Source: Bacilli bacterium
GTDB taxonomy: Bacteria > Bacillota_I > Bacilli_A > ML615J-28 > CAG-313
Assembly (NCBI GenBank): GCA_017501465.1
Contig: JAFVWY010000002.1
Span: 1 to 64,000, forward strand
Direction of reading: 5' to 3'
Length of the DNA: 64,000 bases
Below are positions 7,972 through 16,406 of this stretch, in pieces. The notes below the pieces were generated by a model that saw only the letters and a list, made by a program, of their open reading frames with translations, did no database searches and was not told the DNA's origin. Position 1 is the first letter of the stretch. Each line of letters starts with the position of its first letter. The position numbers were made by a program, and so were the translations under genes.

Positions 7972-8430
7972 TTAATTTAAATTTGTATTACTGCAAACTT
8001 CTTCTAAATCTGCTTTTCCAAAAGACCAAACATTATCTGTGTCTTTATATATATTTGCTTTAATATAATCTTCTAAACAAGCCAATTTACTACGAGTATT
8101 TACATTAAAATCACTAATTTCAAAATCTTTTGCTAGATTAATACACCACTCATAAGCAATATCGTTTTCATAAGGGAGAATATCTTTTAAATAATCTCTT
8201 CCTAGTAAAAACACCACATAATTATCATATTCATTTAATTCAATTCCAAATTTGCCCCCATTTTTATAGTGTTCTTCAATTTCTTCTATGCTATCTGCTT
8301 GACTTTCGGTATTATCTTCATATAGCATATACACTGCAACATTACATTTAAATGTATTAATTGCCGTATCATAATCTATTCCTTTCATACCTAGCCATTT
8401 ATAGCCATATTTAATTAATTCATTTCTCAT
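7972..8430 (-). CDS. Hypothetical protein
   Basis: 152 aa, acidic, with alternating strand and helix stretches (CNVAVYMLYEDNTESQADSI, YVVFLLGRDYLKDIL). GGAGTTG precedes the ATG. No family recognised. Confidence 0.77.
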   Translation of the reverse strand: MRNELIKYGYKWLGMKGIDYDTAINTFKCNVAVYMLYEDNTESQADSIEEIEEHYKNGGKFGIELNEYDNYVVFLLGRDYLKDILPYENDIAYEWCINLAKDFEISDFNVNTRSKLACLEDYIKANIYKDTDNVWSFGKADLEEVCSNTNLN

Positions 8431-8431
8431 C

Positions 8432-8674
8432 TTAATTCAACTCCTCAAACCATTCTATTTCATCTTTTTCAGTCAAATCTCCAAGATAATCTCCACCTAA
8501 TATAATTACTTGTTCTTTTTCCTTTGCTTTATTAAACACTTTAACTGCAATTCTTAAAGAACCCTCTAAATCATAATAAGTTTTAACTGCATTAATATTA
8601 TAGTCTGCTTTTGCATTTTGAACTTTCAAATTACTTCTTAATTGCTCTGCAATATCTAATAATAAACTATTCAT
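8432..8674 (-). CDS. Small hypothetical protein
   Basis: 80 aa beginning MNSLLLDIAEQLRSNLKVQN and ending with an acidic LTEKDEIEWFEELN tail. A GGAGATG ribosome site precedes the start, which overlaps the next gene's stop by one base. Confidence 0.76.
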   Translation of the reverse strand: MNSLLLDIAEQLRSNLKVQNAKADYNINAVKTYYDLEGSLRIAVKVFNKAKEKEQVIILGGDYLGDLTEKDEIEWFEELN

Positions 8675-8946
8675 TATTTATCATCTCCTACTTTTCTATA
8701 AAATAGACTTCCCATAGGATTATAATAAATCTCTATTTCATCATCTTTATTTACTACACCAGTAATATAATCTTGATATATACCATTGATACACTCTAAA
8801 TATAAACTAGCATTATCTTGTATGTTTTCAATTCCGTTATAATCTAAATCATCACTATCAAACTTAATCATATATAATTGATTAATAAGTTCATCTTTCA
8901 TACACTCAACAACTTCTAATACTTTTCCTTTATATTCATTTTCCAT
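8674..8946 (-). CDS. Small acidic hypothetical protein
   Basis: 90 aa, acidic (KFDSDDLDYNGIENIQDNAS) with a C-terminal IEIYYNPMGSLFYRKVGDDK. GGAGAG precedes the ATG. The stop overlaps the following start, so the pair is probably translationally coupled. Confidence 0.76.
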   Translation of the reverse strand: MENEYKGKVLEVVECMKDELINQLYMIKFDSDDLDYNGIENIQDNASLYLECINGIYQDYITGVVNKDDEIEIYYNPMGSLFYRKVGDDK

Positions 8947-8960
8947 TATTTACACTCTCC

Positions 8961-9260
8961 TTATACTAATTCACTTAATCTTTGTAGATATTCAGTTTCT
9001 TCAACAATTCTATCTTCTAAATCTTTTTCATTATCATAACCAAAGAAGTCATTATCATCTACTAAACTGCTTTCAATATCTACTCTAATATTTTCTGCAC
9101 TTTCTAAAAGTGCTTGTTTTAAATCTTTTCCATTAAGGTCTATAACTCTTTCCGTATCACGAACACTATATAAACCATATCTTATAGTTAATTCATCATC
9201 TTTTAAATCATAGTCCCATAACCACTCATCTTTTACTAATTTATCTAATTTTTCTTTCAT
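8961..9260 (-). CDS. Small acidic hypothetical protein
   Basis: 99 aa, acidic throughout (KLVKDEWLWDYDLKDDELTI, SSLVDDNDFFGYDNEKDLED). GGAGG precedes the ATG. A glutamate/aspartate-rich protein of this size fits the general pattern of the surrounding cassette; no family recognised. Confidence 0.76.
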   Translation of the reverse strand: MKEKLDKLVKDEWLWDYDLKDDELTIRYGLYSVRDTERVIDLNGKDLKQALLESAENIRVDIESSLVDDNDFFGYDNEKDLEDRIVEETEYLQRLSELV

Positions 9261-9261
9261 A

Positions 9262-9573
9262 TTATTCTACCTCCATTTCTTTTAGAATAATATCATATTG
9301 CCACTCATCACAATATCTTACTTCAACACTAATTTTATTTTCTTCTTCTTTTACTTTTGCTAACCATAAATCATCTTGATTAATTTCTGCTTTTTCAAAT
9401 TCAACTTTTCCGTTTATTTCAATTTCATCACATTGAAATTCTAATTCACTCATTAGCCAAGCCTTTGCTTTTAATTCATTATCAAATACCTTAACACAAT
9501 CAAAATCAACTTGTAAATTATTTAAAGCAACATAATCTTTTTCTCTAACCTCATAAGCTACATATACTTTCAT
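9262..9573 (-). CDS. Small acidic hypothetical protein
   Basis: 103 aa beginning MKVYVAYEVREKDYVALNNL. The strand-rich N-terminus, a helix (NELKAKAWLMSELEFQ) and more strands suggest an alpha/beta fold. It resembles in layout the gene at 12491-12796 (same size, similar AKAWLM/AINELQ helix after a first hairpin), so the two may be distant paralogues. GGAGATG precedes the ATG. Confidence 0.76.
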   Translation of the reverse strand: MKVYVAYEVREKDYVALNNLQVDFDCVKVFDNELKAKAWLMSELEFQCDEIEINGKVEFEKAEINQDDLWLAKVKEEENKISVEVRYCDEWQYDIILKEMEVE

Positions 9574-9576
9574 ATA

Positions 9577-10179
9577 TTATTCATCTCCTCTAATAACATA
9601 TTCATCAATATCATTTAAAGCCCTAATAAAATCACTCATAAAAGATACCATATCGTAAAAACTTTGAAAATCTAAACTATTCATATCAAATCTTGTATTA
9701 ATATCACTTTCTTCAATTTTATCAAAAGAACTTTCAATAAAACTGCTATGAATATTAAATACTTCTTCAAAATCTTTATATCTATTTTCATCTAAATGCC
9801 AACCATACTCTATCATTTTATTAAAGATTTTTTCTTTTATAACTCCAACTTTACTTTTTGGAATAACTAATTCTGCCTCAGTTACTTTTCTAGTTTCTTT
9901 ATTTTCCCACTCTAAACCATATAAATCAAGAATACTACTTAATGTTTCAAGACAAACTTCCCAAATATTACTATTTAATCTTAATTCTCCTTTATAGCCA
10001 TTATTTGCATAATCAATAACTTTATCAATATTATCTAACAATATTTTAAAATCTGTCATACCACATTGCAAATCATATCTCATATCAAACTCATCATCTG
10101 CAACTGCTCTAACTAAACATTTTTTTAATTCTTTGTTTATTCTTTCATCTTCATAAGTTTTTAATATAATATTATTCAT
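9577..10179 (-). CDS. Acidic hypothetical protein
   Basis: 200 aa, acidic and helical, with no recognised motif. It contains VTEAELVIPKSKVGVIKEKI in the middle and many D/E clusters. GGAAGTG precedes the ATG, which overlaps the 3' end of the gene upstream by 8 bp. Confidence 0.76.
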   Translation of the reverse strand: MNNIILKTYEDERINKELKKCLVRAVADDEFDMRYDLQCGMTDFKILLDNIDKVIDYANNGYKGELRLNSNIWEVCLETLSSILDLYGLEWENKETRKVTEAELVIPKSKVGVIKEKIFNKMIEYGWHLDENRYKDFEEVFNIHSSFIESSFDKIEESDINTRFDMNSLDFQSFYDMVSFMSDFIRALNDIDEYVIRGDE

Positions 10180-10609
10180 TTTTTAACACTTCCTTTATAT
10201 CTTCTTCAAACTCTTTCATAATCTCTTCATCTTTAATATATTCTTTAAAAGCCATTAAACACTCTGTAATACTTCCAAATATATCATCAGTTAAGCAAAC
10301 ATATTCTCCATTGTCTTTGGTATAAAATTCTATTTCAAACCAGTTATTTAAGTCAAATACAAGTTTTCCCTCATCAACTGCTTTTTCATAATCTGCATTA
10401 TTCTTTATATGATATCTAATAATATCAATATAATCTTCTCTATAAATATCGTTTTCTTTGTCAATATAAGCACATCTCATATCTCCACGACTAGCAATAT
10501 AAAATGTTCCATATTCACACTCTGCAAGTTTATAACTTTCTTGATAATGGAAGAAGTCATAATCTTTATCATCTAATAACTTTTCATCTAAAACAATTTT
10601 AATATTCAT
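10172..10609 (-). CDS. Acidic hypothetical protein, first gene of the leftmost long operon
   Basis: 145 aa from ATG 10609. An ATG at 10639 is also in frame but is part of the promoter -10 box (TATAATG) and lies upstream of the expected transcript start, so it cannot be used. AAAGGAAA serves as the ribosome site. The protein is acidic and tyrosine-rich (LLDDKDYDFFHYQESYKLAE). It is the first gene behind the 10.64-kb element and may lead a message running to the left edge, since I see no further copy of the element below 10.6 kb. Confidence 0.76.
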   Translation of the reverse strand: MNIKIVLDEKLLDDKDYDFFHYQESYKLAECEYGTFYIASRGDMRCAYIDKENDIYREDYIDIIRYHIKNNADYEKAVDEGKLVFDLNNWFEIEFYTKDNGEYVCLTDDIFGSITECLMAFKEYIKDEEIMKEFEEDIKEVLKNE

Positions 10610-10637
10610 AACTTTATTTCCTTTCTTAACTATATTC

Positions 10638-10677
10638 ATTATACCATAATTTTCTTATTGTATACACTATAAGCCAT
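10638..10677 (-). promoter_or_regulatory. Repeated 40-bp early promoter element, copy 1
   Basis: On the minus strand: ATGGCT, 4 nt, GTGTATA, 17 nt, TATAAT, with TGG forming an extended -10. The stop of the gene behind it lies 6 bp away. It drives the gene at 10172-10609 and probably everything further left. Confidence 0.85.
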
Positions 10678-10683
10678 ATTTTT

Positions 10684-11040
10684 TTAAATAAAATATGTTT
10701 TACAATTTTCATCTAATCTGCTAACTTTAAAATCTGCAATAACTTCTCCAACTGCTAACTCAAGTTCAACACTAGATTTTTTCCAAAATTCATCATTTTC
10801 TTCATATACTTCATAATCGTTTTCCATTTGTTGTCTTAAATAAGCACCATTTCTATAAACTAAATCATATAAAGTTTCTTCTCTAATAACTTTTTCAAAC
10901 TCTGCCCAAGTAATATGTTCGTTTCTTCTATCATCACTTTTTCTAATACACTCAATATTCCAGTACCACTCTGTCTCTGTAATAGACCAAGTTTTTGTAT
11001 ATTGAATTATCTTTTCAACTAATTCTTTTAAATTATTCAT
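10684..11040 (-). CDS. Hypothetical protein
   Basis: 118 aa from ATG 11040. A second ATG at 11043 is adjacent; the spacing from GGAAGTG matches other genes better for 11040. Aromatic and acidic (TETEWYWNIECIRKSDDRRN). It is the last gene of its cassette, just behind promoter copy 1. Confidence 0.76.
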   Translation of the reverse strand: MNNLKELVEKIIQYTKTWSITETEWYWNIECIRKSDDRRNEHITWAEFEKVIREETLYDLVYRNGAYLRQQMENDYEVYEENDEFWKKSSVELELAVGEVIADFKVSRLDENCKTYFI

Positions 11041-11587
11041 CATTATCACTTCCGTATTCATCTAATAATTCTAAACTATCAAAGTTTCTTAATTCAGTTA
11101 ATTCACAAGTTTTATCATAATAATCAAAATCTTTTCCTACTTGTTTACTTAATTCATTAATTTCATCTAGTGCTTTCATAAACCCATTTGCCAACCTATC
11201 ATACTCATAATTAGTATGTTTATAACCTAGTTCATCAAAATACCAATTATAACCAATATCTTCACAAGTAGTATATTCACTTTCATTATACTTATCTTTT
11301 TCTATTTCAAAAGTTCCTTTTTTAACAAAATTATAATCAGTATAAACATTATTTGCAATTATAATATCACTATCAAATTCTTGTTTTGTTTTAATCTTTA
11401 ATTCATCTTTATATTCACTATTTATAGCATTTCTATAAACTTTTGAATATAAATCATCAATTTGTTCTCCCATTTTCCATAAGATAGTATCTTCTTCATC
11501 ATCAAATCTACCCTCGTTGTTCTCTCTTATATCGTTTAATAATTCATAACAAATCTTTAATTCTGCTAAAACTTCTTTATCAGTCAT
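11033..11587 (-). CDS. Acidic hypothetical protein
   Basis: 184 aa, very acidic (NNEGRFDDEEDTILWKMGEQ; tail LELLDEYGSDNDE). AGAGGTG precedes the ATG. It overlaps the following gene by 8 bp. No family recognised. Confidence 0.77.
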   Translation of the reverse strand: MTDKEVLAELKICYELLNDIRENNEGRFDDEEDTILWKMGEQIDDLYSKVYRNAINSEYKDELKIKTKQEFDSDIIIANNVYTDYNFVKKGTFEIEKDKYNESEYTTCEDIGYNWYFDELGYKHTNYEYDRLANGFMKALDEINELSKQVGKDFDYYDKTCELTELRNFDSLELLDEYGSDNDE

Positions 11588-11845
11588 TTAAAACACCTCT
11601 TTCAACTTATTTTCTATTTTTAAATAATTCTCCTTTGTAGTATAATCTTGTAAATTCATACACTCAATAATATCTTTTATTTCATCTTTACTTCTACTAA
11701 CTTCTCTAAAGTCATAATCATACAAATAATATCTGTTTCTAGTGTCTTGTCTTAATTCAAACCTATCTTTACTTGCTCTTGCAAGTATTTTATTTAATAA
11801 ATCTAAATCATTATTTAAATCATAATTTTTAAATACAATTTCCAT
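11588..11845 (-). CDS. Small hypothetical protein
   Basis: 85 aa, mixed charge, containing RASKDRFELRQDTRNRYYLY. GAGGTGG precedes the ATG, which overlaps the stop of the gene upstream by one base. No family recognised. Confidence 0.76.
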   Translation of the reverse strand: MEIVFKNYDLNNDLDLLNKILARASKDRFELRQDTRNRYYLYDYDFREVSRSKDEIKDIIECMNLQDYTTKENYLKIENKLKEVF

Positions 11846-12135
11846 TATTCTTCCACCTCAACTACAACAATAGTATATCTTGTTAGCATATCTTCATAAT
11901 CTTCTGTTTCAATATGTATTTCTCTTTCATATCTTTCTTCATTGCTTTCATCATAATCTTGAATATAATAATCTCCACCATTTGATTTTAAATCTTCAAA
12001 CTCTTGATTAACTAATTCATCAAGCACTTCTTTTGCCTTTTCAAAAGTACGATAGCCAACTCTAAAATTATCATTGTATATAGTATTATCAGTATCTTTG
12101 CATAAAATCTCTATCATATAAAACTTATTCTTCAT
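11845..12135 (-). CDS. Small acidic hypothetical protein
   Basis: 96 aa, starting MKNKFYMIEILCKDTDNTIY. It is strand-rich and acidic with a C-terminal TIVVVEVEE strand. The ribosome site is poor (GGTGTTGGG) and the start lies inside the previous gene's end, so translation is probably coupled. A second in-frame ATG at 12117 is an alternative start. Confidence 0.72.
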   Translation of the reverse strand: MKNKFYMIEILCKDTDNTIYNDNFRVGYRTFEKAKEVLDELVNQEFEDLKSNGGDYYIQDYDESNEERYEREIHIETEDYEDMLTRYTIVVVEVEE

Positions 12136-12490
12136 AGCCCAACACCAACTTTTCTAATTCATCAAAATCTATTGTATTAATATATGTTGTTTCTTTATCG
12201 TTCCATAATTCAATACTTTCTGCTAACTTGCAAACATTTCTATAATTATTTTTAGAAATTGTTAAGCACATATCTTTATAATTAAAATCAAAATACTCAC
12301 ATATATCTAAATCTACATTTGTCATACTAATAGTATTATCATTTCCCTTTAATTCTAAAATATAATCATAAACTTTTTTAATATTATCTGTATCTCCAAT
12401 ATTTATACTTAATTTTCTTTCTAATTGTTTATAATCAATATATGCTCTTTTTAAAATTTTCATATCTTCTTCATTATAACCATAATTCAT
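12125..12490 (-). CDS. Hypothetical protein
   Basis: 121 aa, acidic (MNYGYNEEDMKILKRAYIDY). GGAGATG precedes the ATG. No family recognised; it is the second gene of the cassette led by the gene at 12491-12796. Confidence 0.76.
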   Translation of the reverse strand: MNYGYNEEDMKILKRAYIDYKQLERKLSINIGDTDNIKKVYDYILELKGNDNTISMTNVDLDICEYFDFNYKDMCLTISKNNYRNVCKLAESIELWNDKETTYINTIDFDELEKLVLGYEE

Positions 12491-12796
12491 TTAAATCATC
12501 TCCACTTTTTCTAATATTACATAGAAAACTTCTCCACAATTATCAATTTCTTCATTAAATACTTCATAAACTGCAACTATGTTTTGATTTTCTTCTTTAG
12601 CAAGTTTAATATCAAACTCCTTAATATACCAATTATGCTCATCTGTTAAGTTTAACATAATATCATCAACATATTTTTGGAGTTCATTTATTGCAAGTTT
12701 CTTTTCATCATATAGACCAATTATTTTAGTATTAAATCTTAAGTTTTTCATAATTCTAGTTTCATCTATATGACTTTCATATAAGATATATTTCAT
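12491..12796 (-). CDS. Small hypothetical protein, first gene of a cassette
   Basis: 101 aa, starting MKYILYESHIDETRIMKNLR, with strands flanking a helix and a C-terminal EVFYVILEKVEMI strand. It is the first gene behind promoter copy 2, with AAAGGAGAG before the ATG and a leader of about 20 nt. Layout resembles the protein at 9262-9573. Confidence 0.77.
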   Translation of the reverse strand: MKYILYESHIDETRIMKNLRFNTKIIGLYDEKKLAINELQKYVDDIMLNLTDEHNWYIKEFDIKLAKEENQNIVAVYEVFNEEIDNCGEVFYVILEKVEMI

Positions 12797-12822
12797 AATC
12801 TCATCTCTCCTTTGTTATATAT

Positions 12823-12862
12823 ATTATAACATACATTTACTATTATATACACTAATAGCCAT
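12823..12862 (-). promoter_or_regulatory. Repeated 40-bp early promoter element, copy 2
   Basis: ATGGCT-N4-GTGTATA-N17-TATAAT on the minus strand, extended -10 TGT. It begins 2 bp after the stop of the gene at 12865 and drives the cassette 12796 to 10684. Confidence 0.87.
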
Positions 12863-12864
12863 AT

Positions 12865-13314
12865 TTATTGTAGTTTTTCTAAAACTTTTTCTAAACTTTC
12901 TAGTTCCTTTTCATAATCTCCAATAGTATAATTATTTTCCTTTGCATAATCTAATAAACGACCTATTCTATCTTCAATAGCACCTTTGTTGTTTATATAT
13001 AGATTATCTTCTCCATAACTATAACTAATCATATCAACTTCTCCACTAATATACCAGTCTTTTTCTTCTGTATCAGTATCAAAGTTTTTATCTATTACAT
13101 ATAAAGTAATATTATAAGCACTAGCCACAATAGGAATATAACCATTACTAGCCCATTGTTCTATACTGCCAATATAATCTACTCCACCACCACTTATGTC
13201 AAAATCTGCACTATTTACAAGTTCTTCAAGACCACCTTTATCAAAAAGTTCTTTTGCTTTTAAATAGCCCTCATAAGCAAGTTCATAATCAAAATATTTT
13301 CTAGTATCTTCCAT
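12865..13314 (-). CDS. Acidic hypothetical protein
   Basis: 149 aa from ATG 13314; an ATG nine bases upstream overlaps the GGAGATG site. Contains a glycine-rich turn (DFDISGGGVDYIGSIEQW) and an acidic surface. No family recognised; last gene of its cassette. Confidence 0.76.
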   Translation of the reverse strand: MEDTRKYFDYELAYEGYLKAKELFDKGGLEELVNSADFDISGGGVDYIGSIEQWASNGYIPIVASAYNITLYVIDKNFDTDTEEKDWYISGEVDMISYSYGEDNLYINNKGAIEDRIGRLLDYAKENNYTIGDYEKELESLEKVLEKLQ

Positions 13315-13315
13315 A

Positions 13316-13489
13316 CTATTCATCTCCTAACTCTATAACATAATCATTATAATATCTAAAGCTATCAAAAGTACCACCATATTTTTCACTATAATTAAAT
13401 ACACTCATATACTTTTTATCTGCTTTACAATTTTGGAAATAAACTATTCTATCTCCATTTTCTTTTACTAATTCTTGTAGTGATTTCAT
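13316..13489 (-). CDS. Small hypothetical protein
   Basis: 57 aa from ATG 13489, behind a GAGTGAGTG stretch. Contains KENGDRIVYFQNCKADKKYM and ends in an acidic NDYVIELGDE. One base separates it from the following start region. No family recognised. Confidence 0.65.
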   Translation of the reverse strand: MKSLQELVKENGDRIVYFQNCKADKKYMSVFNYSEKYGGTFDSFRYYNDYVIELGDE

Positions 13490-13490
13490 A

Positions 13491-13664
13491 TTATTCACTC
13501 ACTCTTTCTATATATCTAATATCTTCTTCATTTATTCTTTTATCTTCTATTGCTTTTAAAACTTCTTTAATAGCATTTGTAAAAGAGGAGAAAGTCCAAT
13601 AAATAGTTTCGTTTTTTGGGTATCTTATTTTGCAAATACAAACTTCAATATTTTCTTTTTTCAT
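13491..13664 (-). CDS. 57-aa hypothetical protein
   Basis: A frame from ATG 13664 to TAA 13491 that fills the gap between two larger genes. It begins MKKENIEVCICKIRYPKNET and ends INEEDIRYIERVSE. The ribosome site GGAGTTGA lies inside the last codons of the gene upstream, whose stop abuts this ATG. Exact tiling between neighbours makes it a likely real gene. Confidence 0.68.
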   Translation of the reverse strand: MKKENIEVCICKIRYPKNETIYWTFSSFTNAIKEVLKAIEDKRINEEDIRYIERVSE

Positions 13665-14426
13665 TTAATCTTCAACTCCTATTCTTTCTTTCTCTTCTTC
13701 CCAACATTTATCACAATAAGCACTTTGATAATCTTCTTTTTCTTTCCCACAAACTAGACAAATCTTTTTATCTTTTGCAACTTCTTTAAAGTCATCAATA
13801 AATTGTCTAAATTGTTTTAACCACAAATCATAATCTCCAATAGTATATTTTTTTGCAATATCATATAAGTTTTCAAAATATTCAAATGTTTCATCATCAA
13901 TATATTCATCATATTCACTTTCATTTGTTTCATAATCAACTGCACGACCTACAACTCTATCAATTACTTCATCTAATGTCTTATTTCCATTGTTTTCATC
14001 ATAATCTTTGATTTCATTTGTTTGTAAGTCATAAATCATATACATATTTTCTTTATCATCACTTTTTAGAATACACCACTCATAGAAGTTCAAAAAGTCA
14101 TCAAGAGATTTCATTTTATTATCTTTAGTTAAGTCATAAAGACTTATACTTTTATCTAAAATGTCCCTAGTTCTTTCAAACTCCATTTCCCTATATGCTT
14201 TTTGTTTACCATAATCTGTTATTCCAAAAACTTCTTCATCTGTAAATTGTTTTGTATAATTATGATATTCTTCAAAAATTGCATTTCTTTTTTCATCATC
14301 TTTGATATCAATTTCATCTAACTTATCAATTATCTTGCCTAATTCTTCCCATAATTGCCAAGCAAGTTTTAAATCTTTATCTGCATAAGCCTTTTTGCAT
14401 TTATAAACTAATTCTTGATAATTCAT
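13665..14426 (-). CDS. Hypothetical protein with C-terminal zinc knuckles
   Basis: 253 aa. Residues 1-220 are helical and acidic without recognised domain. The C-terminus carries CLVCGKEKEDYQSAYCDKCW, two CxxC pairs that should bind one zinc. GGAGATGAG precedes the ATG. One of the larger proteins of the arm; function unknown. Confidence 0.78.
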   Translation of the reverse strand: MNYQELVYKCKKAYADKDLKLAWQLWEELGKIIDKLDEIDIKDDEKRNAIFEEYHNYTKQFTDEEVFGITDYGKQKAYREMEFERTRDILDKSISLYDLTKDNKMKSLDDFLNFYEWCILKSDDKENMYMIYDLQTNEIKDYDENNGNKTLDEVIDRVVGRAVDYETNESEYDEYIDDETFEYFENLYDIAKKYTIGDYDLWLKQFRQFIDDFKEVAKDKKICLVCGKEKEDYQSAYCDKCWEEEKERIGVED

Positions 14427-14438
14427 AATCTCATCTCC

Positions 14439-15071
14439 TTAATAAATAATTTGATATATTAAATCTGTTCCTTTCACTCTAAATAAACCATTATTGTTTT
14501 CAATTTCATCTAATTTACTCATAAATAATCTAATATCATTTAATGTCATTTCTTCTAAACTAAACTCAAACTCTGTAAGATTATTTAAATCGAGTTTACC
14601 ACTCTTTATTTCTTCCTCATAACTTTCATTGATTTCTTCTTCATCAACTTGAAAGTATACTTCAAAATCAACCAAGTTTTTATTACCATAGAAGTCATAG
14701 TCTTTATCATCAAAATCAATATCTATTGTTAATCTTCCCTCTTCCCATTTTCTTGTTTCTTCCATACCCTCATCTGTGAAAGATATTAAACCAAGATTTC
14801 TATTTGTTGCAAGACTACAATATTTTTTATCTTCTTCATTTAATTTATTATATTCATTTTCCATAAGACCTGCTCCAGTTGTTTGTAATAATTGAATAGC
14901 CTTAATTTCATCACTAACTTTTTCTTTTCTAATAACTTCATAAATGTTTTCAATAATTTCTTCTGCTAAATGTAAACTTGAACTTGTATAAGCACTCCAA
15001 TGATAATAACTATTTGCCAATACTTTATTGTCTTTTCTTCTTTTAATTTCAATATTTAATCTTTGTCCCAT
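14439..15071 (-). CDS. Hypothetical protein, GQR family (paralogue at 6.0-6.7 kb)
   Basis: 210 aa beginning MGQRLNIEIKRRKDNKVLAN, then YYHWSAYTSSSLHLAEEIIE. It shares the MGQR start, basic strand and aromatic patch with the protein at 6050-6742. The remainder is acidic, with a VYFQVDEEEINESYEEEI segment. GGAGTG precedes the ATG. Function unknown. Confidence 0.79.
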   Translation of the reverse strand: MGQRLNIEIKRRKDNKVLANSYYHWSAYTSSSLHLAEEIIENIYEVIRKEKVSDEIKAIQLLQTTGAGLMENEYNKLNEEDKKYCSLATNRNLGLISFTDEGMEETRKWEEGRLTIDIDFDDKDYDFYGNKNLVDFEVYFQVDEEEINESYEEEIKSGKLDLNNLTEFEFSLEEMTLNDIRLFMSKLDEIENNNGLFRVKGTDLIYQIIY

Positions 15072-15083
15072 TTAAATCACTCC

Positions 15084-15359
15084 TTATAAACTAAACTCAT
15101 CTAATTCTAATAACTCTTTAGAAGTCAATTCTAAAAAATCTTCATTTTCATATTCTTCATATACTGCATATAAGTTATCACTTAATTGTGATATACAACG
15201 ACAAGCCGTATCATCTAGCCATAAATCTCTTAATAATGGTATTAGTTTTTGCCCTAACTCATCATTAAACCCACTTGCTTTTAAGCAACTAAACATATAT
15301 AACTCTTCAATTCTTTTATCTCCAAGTTCATTGTAAATCTCTAAAAACTTCTTTTCCAT
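15084..15359 (-). CDS. Acidic hypothetical protein, first gene of a cassette
   Basis: 91 aa from ATG 15359. A longer frame reaching 15416 runs through the promoter and cannot be transcribed in full. GAGGAGAG lies directly upstream. The protein is helical and acidic (YEEYENEDFLELTSKELLEL). It leads the cassette 15359 to 12865. Confidence 0.77.
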   Translation of the reverse strand: MEKKFLEIYNELGDKRIEELYMFSCLKASGFNDELGQKLIPLLRDLWLDDTACRCISQLSDNLYAVYEEYENEDFLELTSKELLELDEFSL

Positions 15360-15386
15360 AGTCTCTCCTCTTTTCTTTACAATTAT

Positions 15387-15426
15387 ATTATAGCATAAGT
15401 TTTCTATTCTATACACTTTTAGCCAT
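15387..15426 (-). promoter_or_regulatory. Repeated 40-bp early promoter element, copy 3
   Basis: ATGGCT-AAAA-GTGTATA-N17-TATAAT, extended -10 TGC. The last codons (MAKSV) and TAG stop of the gene at 15409 are encoded inside the element. Confidence 0.87.
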
Positions 15427-15639
15427 ATTTTTCTTTTCTTTTTTCTTTGGTATTTTTAATTTAGTTTCCCAATAATCAAGAAAACCTTTTAAATTGTTGC
15501 CATACTCAACAAACTTTAAATCATAAGTTGTAAGCAATTTATTGTCTCTTGATATAGTTATTTTATTATCTTGTAATTTAACAACCTTAACCCCACTGCC
15601 TTTTTCTAATGATTTCTTAATCTTATTATAGCAACTCAT
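15409..15639 (-). CDS. Small basic hypothetical protein
   Basis: 76 aa from ATG 15639; an in-frame GTG at 15648 lies in the GGAGTG site. Lysine-rich (MSCYNKIKKSLEKGSGVKVV). The C-terminal residues are read through promoter copy 3, so its 3' end is constrained by that element. Confidence 0.73.
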   Translation of the reverse strand: MSCYNKIKKSLEKGSGVKVVKLQDNKITISRDNKLLTTYDLKFVEYGNNLKGFLDYWETKLKIPKKKEKKNMAKSV

Positions 15640-15651
15640 AATATACACTCC

Positions 15652-16161
15652 TTAATATATTTTAATAGGTAGTAAATAACCAATTTCATTTGTTTTTGTA
15701 TTCTTAATCTCTATCACATACATATAACTATTAAAACCGAACTTTGTATGGATTTCAATTTTATCTGCTTTAATCATCTTTTTGATAGTTTCTAATTTCT
15801 TTAAATCTATTCCAAAATTAATGATTTCTTTTTCTTCTTTAATATCACAAGCATATTCTTTTTTGAACTTAAAATCTTTCTCTTCTTCATCTTCACTTGC
15901 ATTAAAATTATTGATTTCATCAGTTATATCAACTACATTTAAACAAAATCTATCTCTAAAATCTTCATAGATATTTTTAATTGTATCTTTTATCTTTCCA
16001 TTATTTTCTATAAGCACTCCATAATCACTATTTAATAGCACCACAGAACAATTATTACTAATCAAATATCTATCATCATATTTAATATATTTATTCTCTT
16101 GTTCTGCTTTTTTATCATTGTGAATATCTTTCATAAATCTTTTTAAATATACTTTATTCAT
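15652..16161 (-). CDS. Hypothetical protein
   Basis: 169 aa from ATG 16161, chosen for the GGAGAAAAAGAAGT site; a further upstream in-frame start overlaps the neighbouring gene. Contains SEDEEEKDFKFKKEYACDIK and a C-terminal strand-rich part (YVIEIKNTKTNEIGYLLPIK). No family recognised. Confidence 0.75.
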   Translation of the reverse strand: MNKVYLKRFMKDIHNDKKAEQENKYIKYDDRYLISNNCSVVLLNSDYGVLIENNGKIKDTIKNIYEDFRDRFCLNVVDITDEINNFNASEDEEEKDFKFKKEYACDIKEEKEIINFGIDLKKLETIKKMIKADKIEIHTKFGFNSYMYVIEIKNTKTNEIGYLLPIKIY

Positions 16162-16162
16162 A

Positions 16163-16405
16163 TTACTTCTTTTTCTCCTTTTCAATTTCAATTATTGCAT
16201 TTTCAAACATATCATCAATAAAATCTAAACAACTAATCATATCATCATAAGTATTAAACTTATATGTTTTATCTTTCATCACTAAACAATAGTTATTAGC
16301 ACCATTGTTTTTAAACTCTGCTTTAAAACTTCTGTTTTTTAATCTCTTATTTAATCTTTCATTTAATTGTCTATCAATATATTCCAATTTTTCTTTAGTT
16401 TTCAT
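16163..16405 (-). CDS. Small basic hypothetical protein
   Basis: 80 aa: basic N-terminal half (DRQLNERLNKRLKNRSFKAE), acidic C-terminal helix. GAGGTAA precedes the ATG. It lies just behind the SprT-like gene in the same cassette. No family recognised. Confidence 0.74.
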   Translation of the reverse strand: MKTKEKLEYIDRQLNERLNKRLKNRSFKAEFKNNGANNYCLVMKDKTYKFNTYDDMISCLDFIDDMFENAIIEIEKEKKK

Positions 16406-16406
16406 A

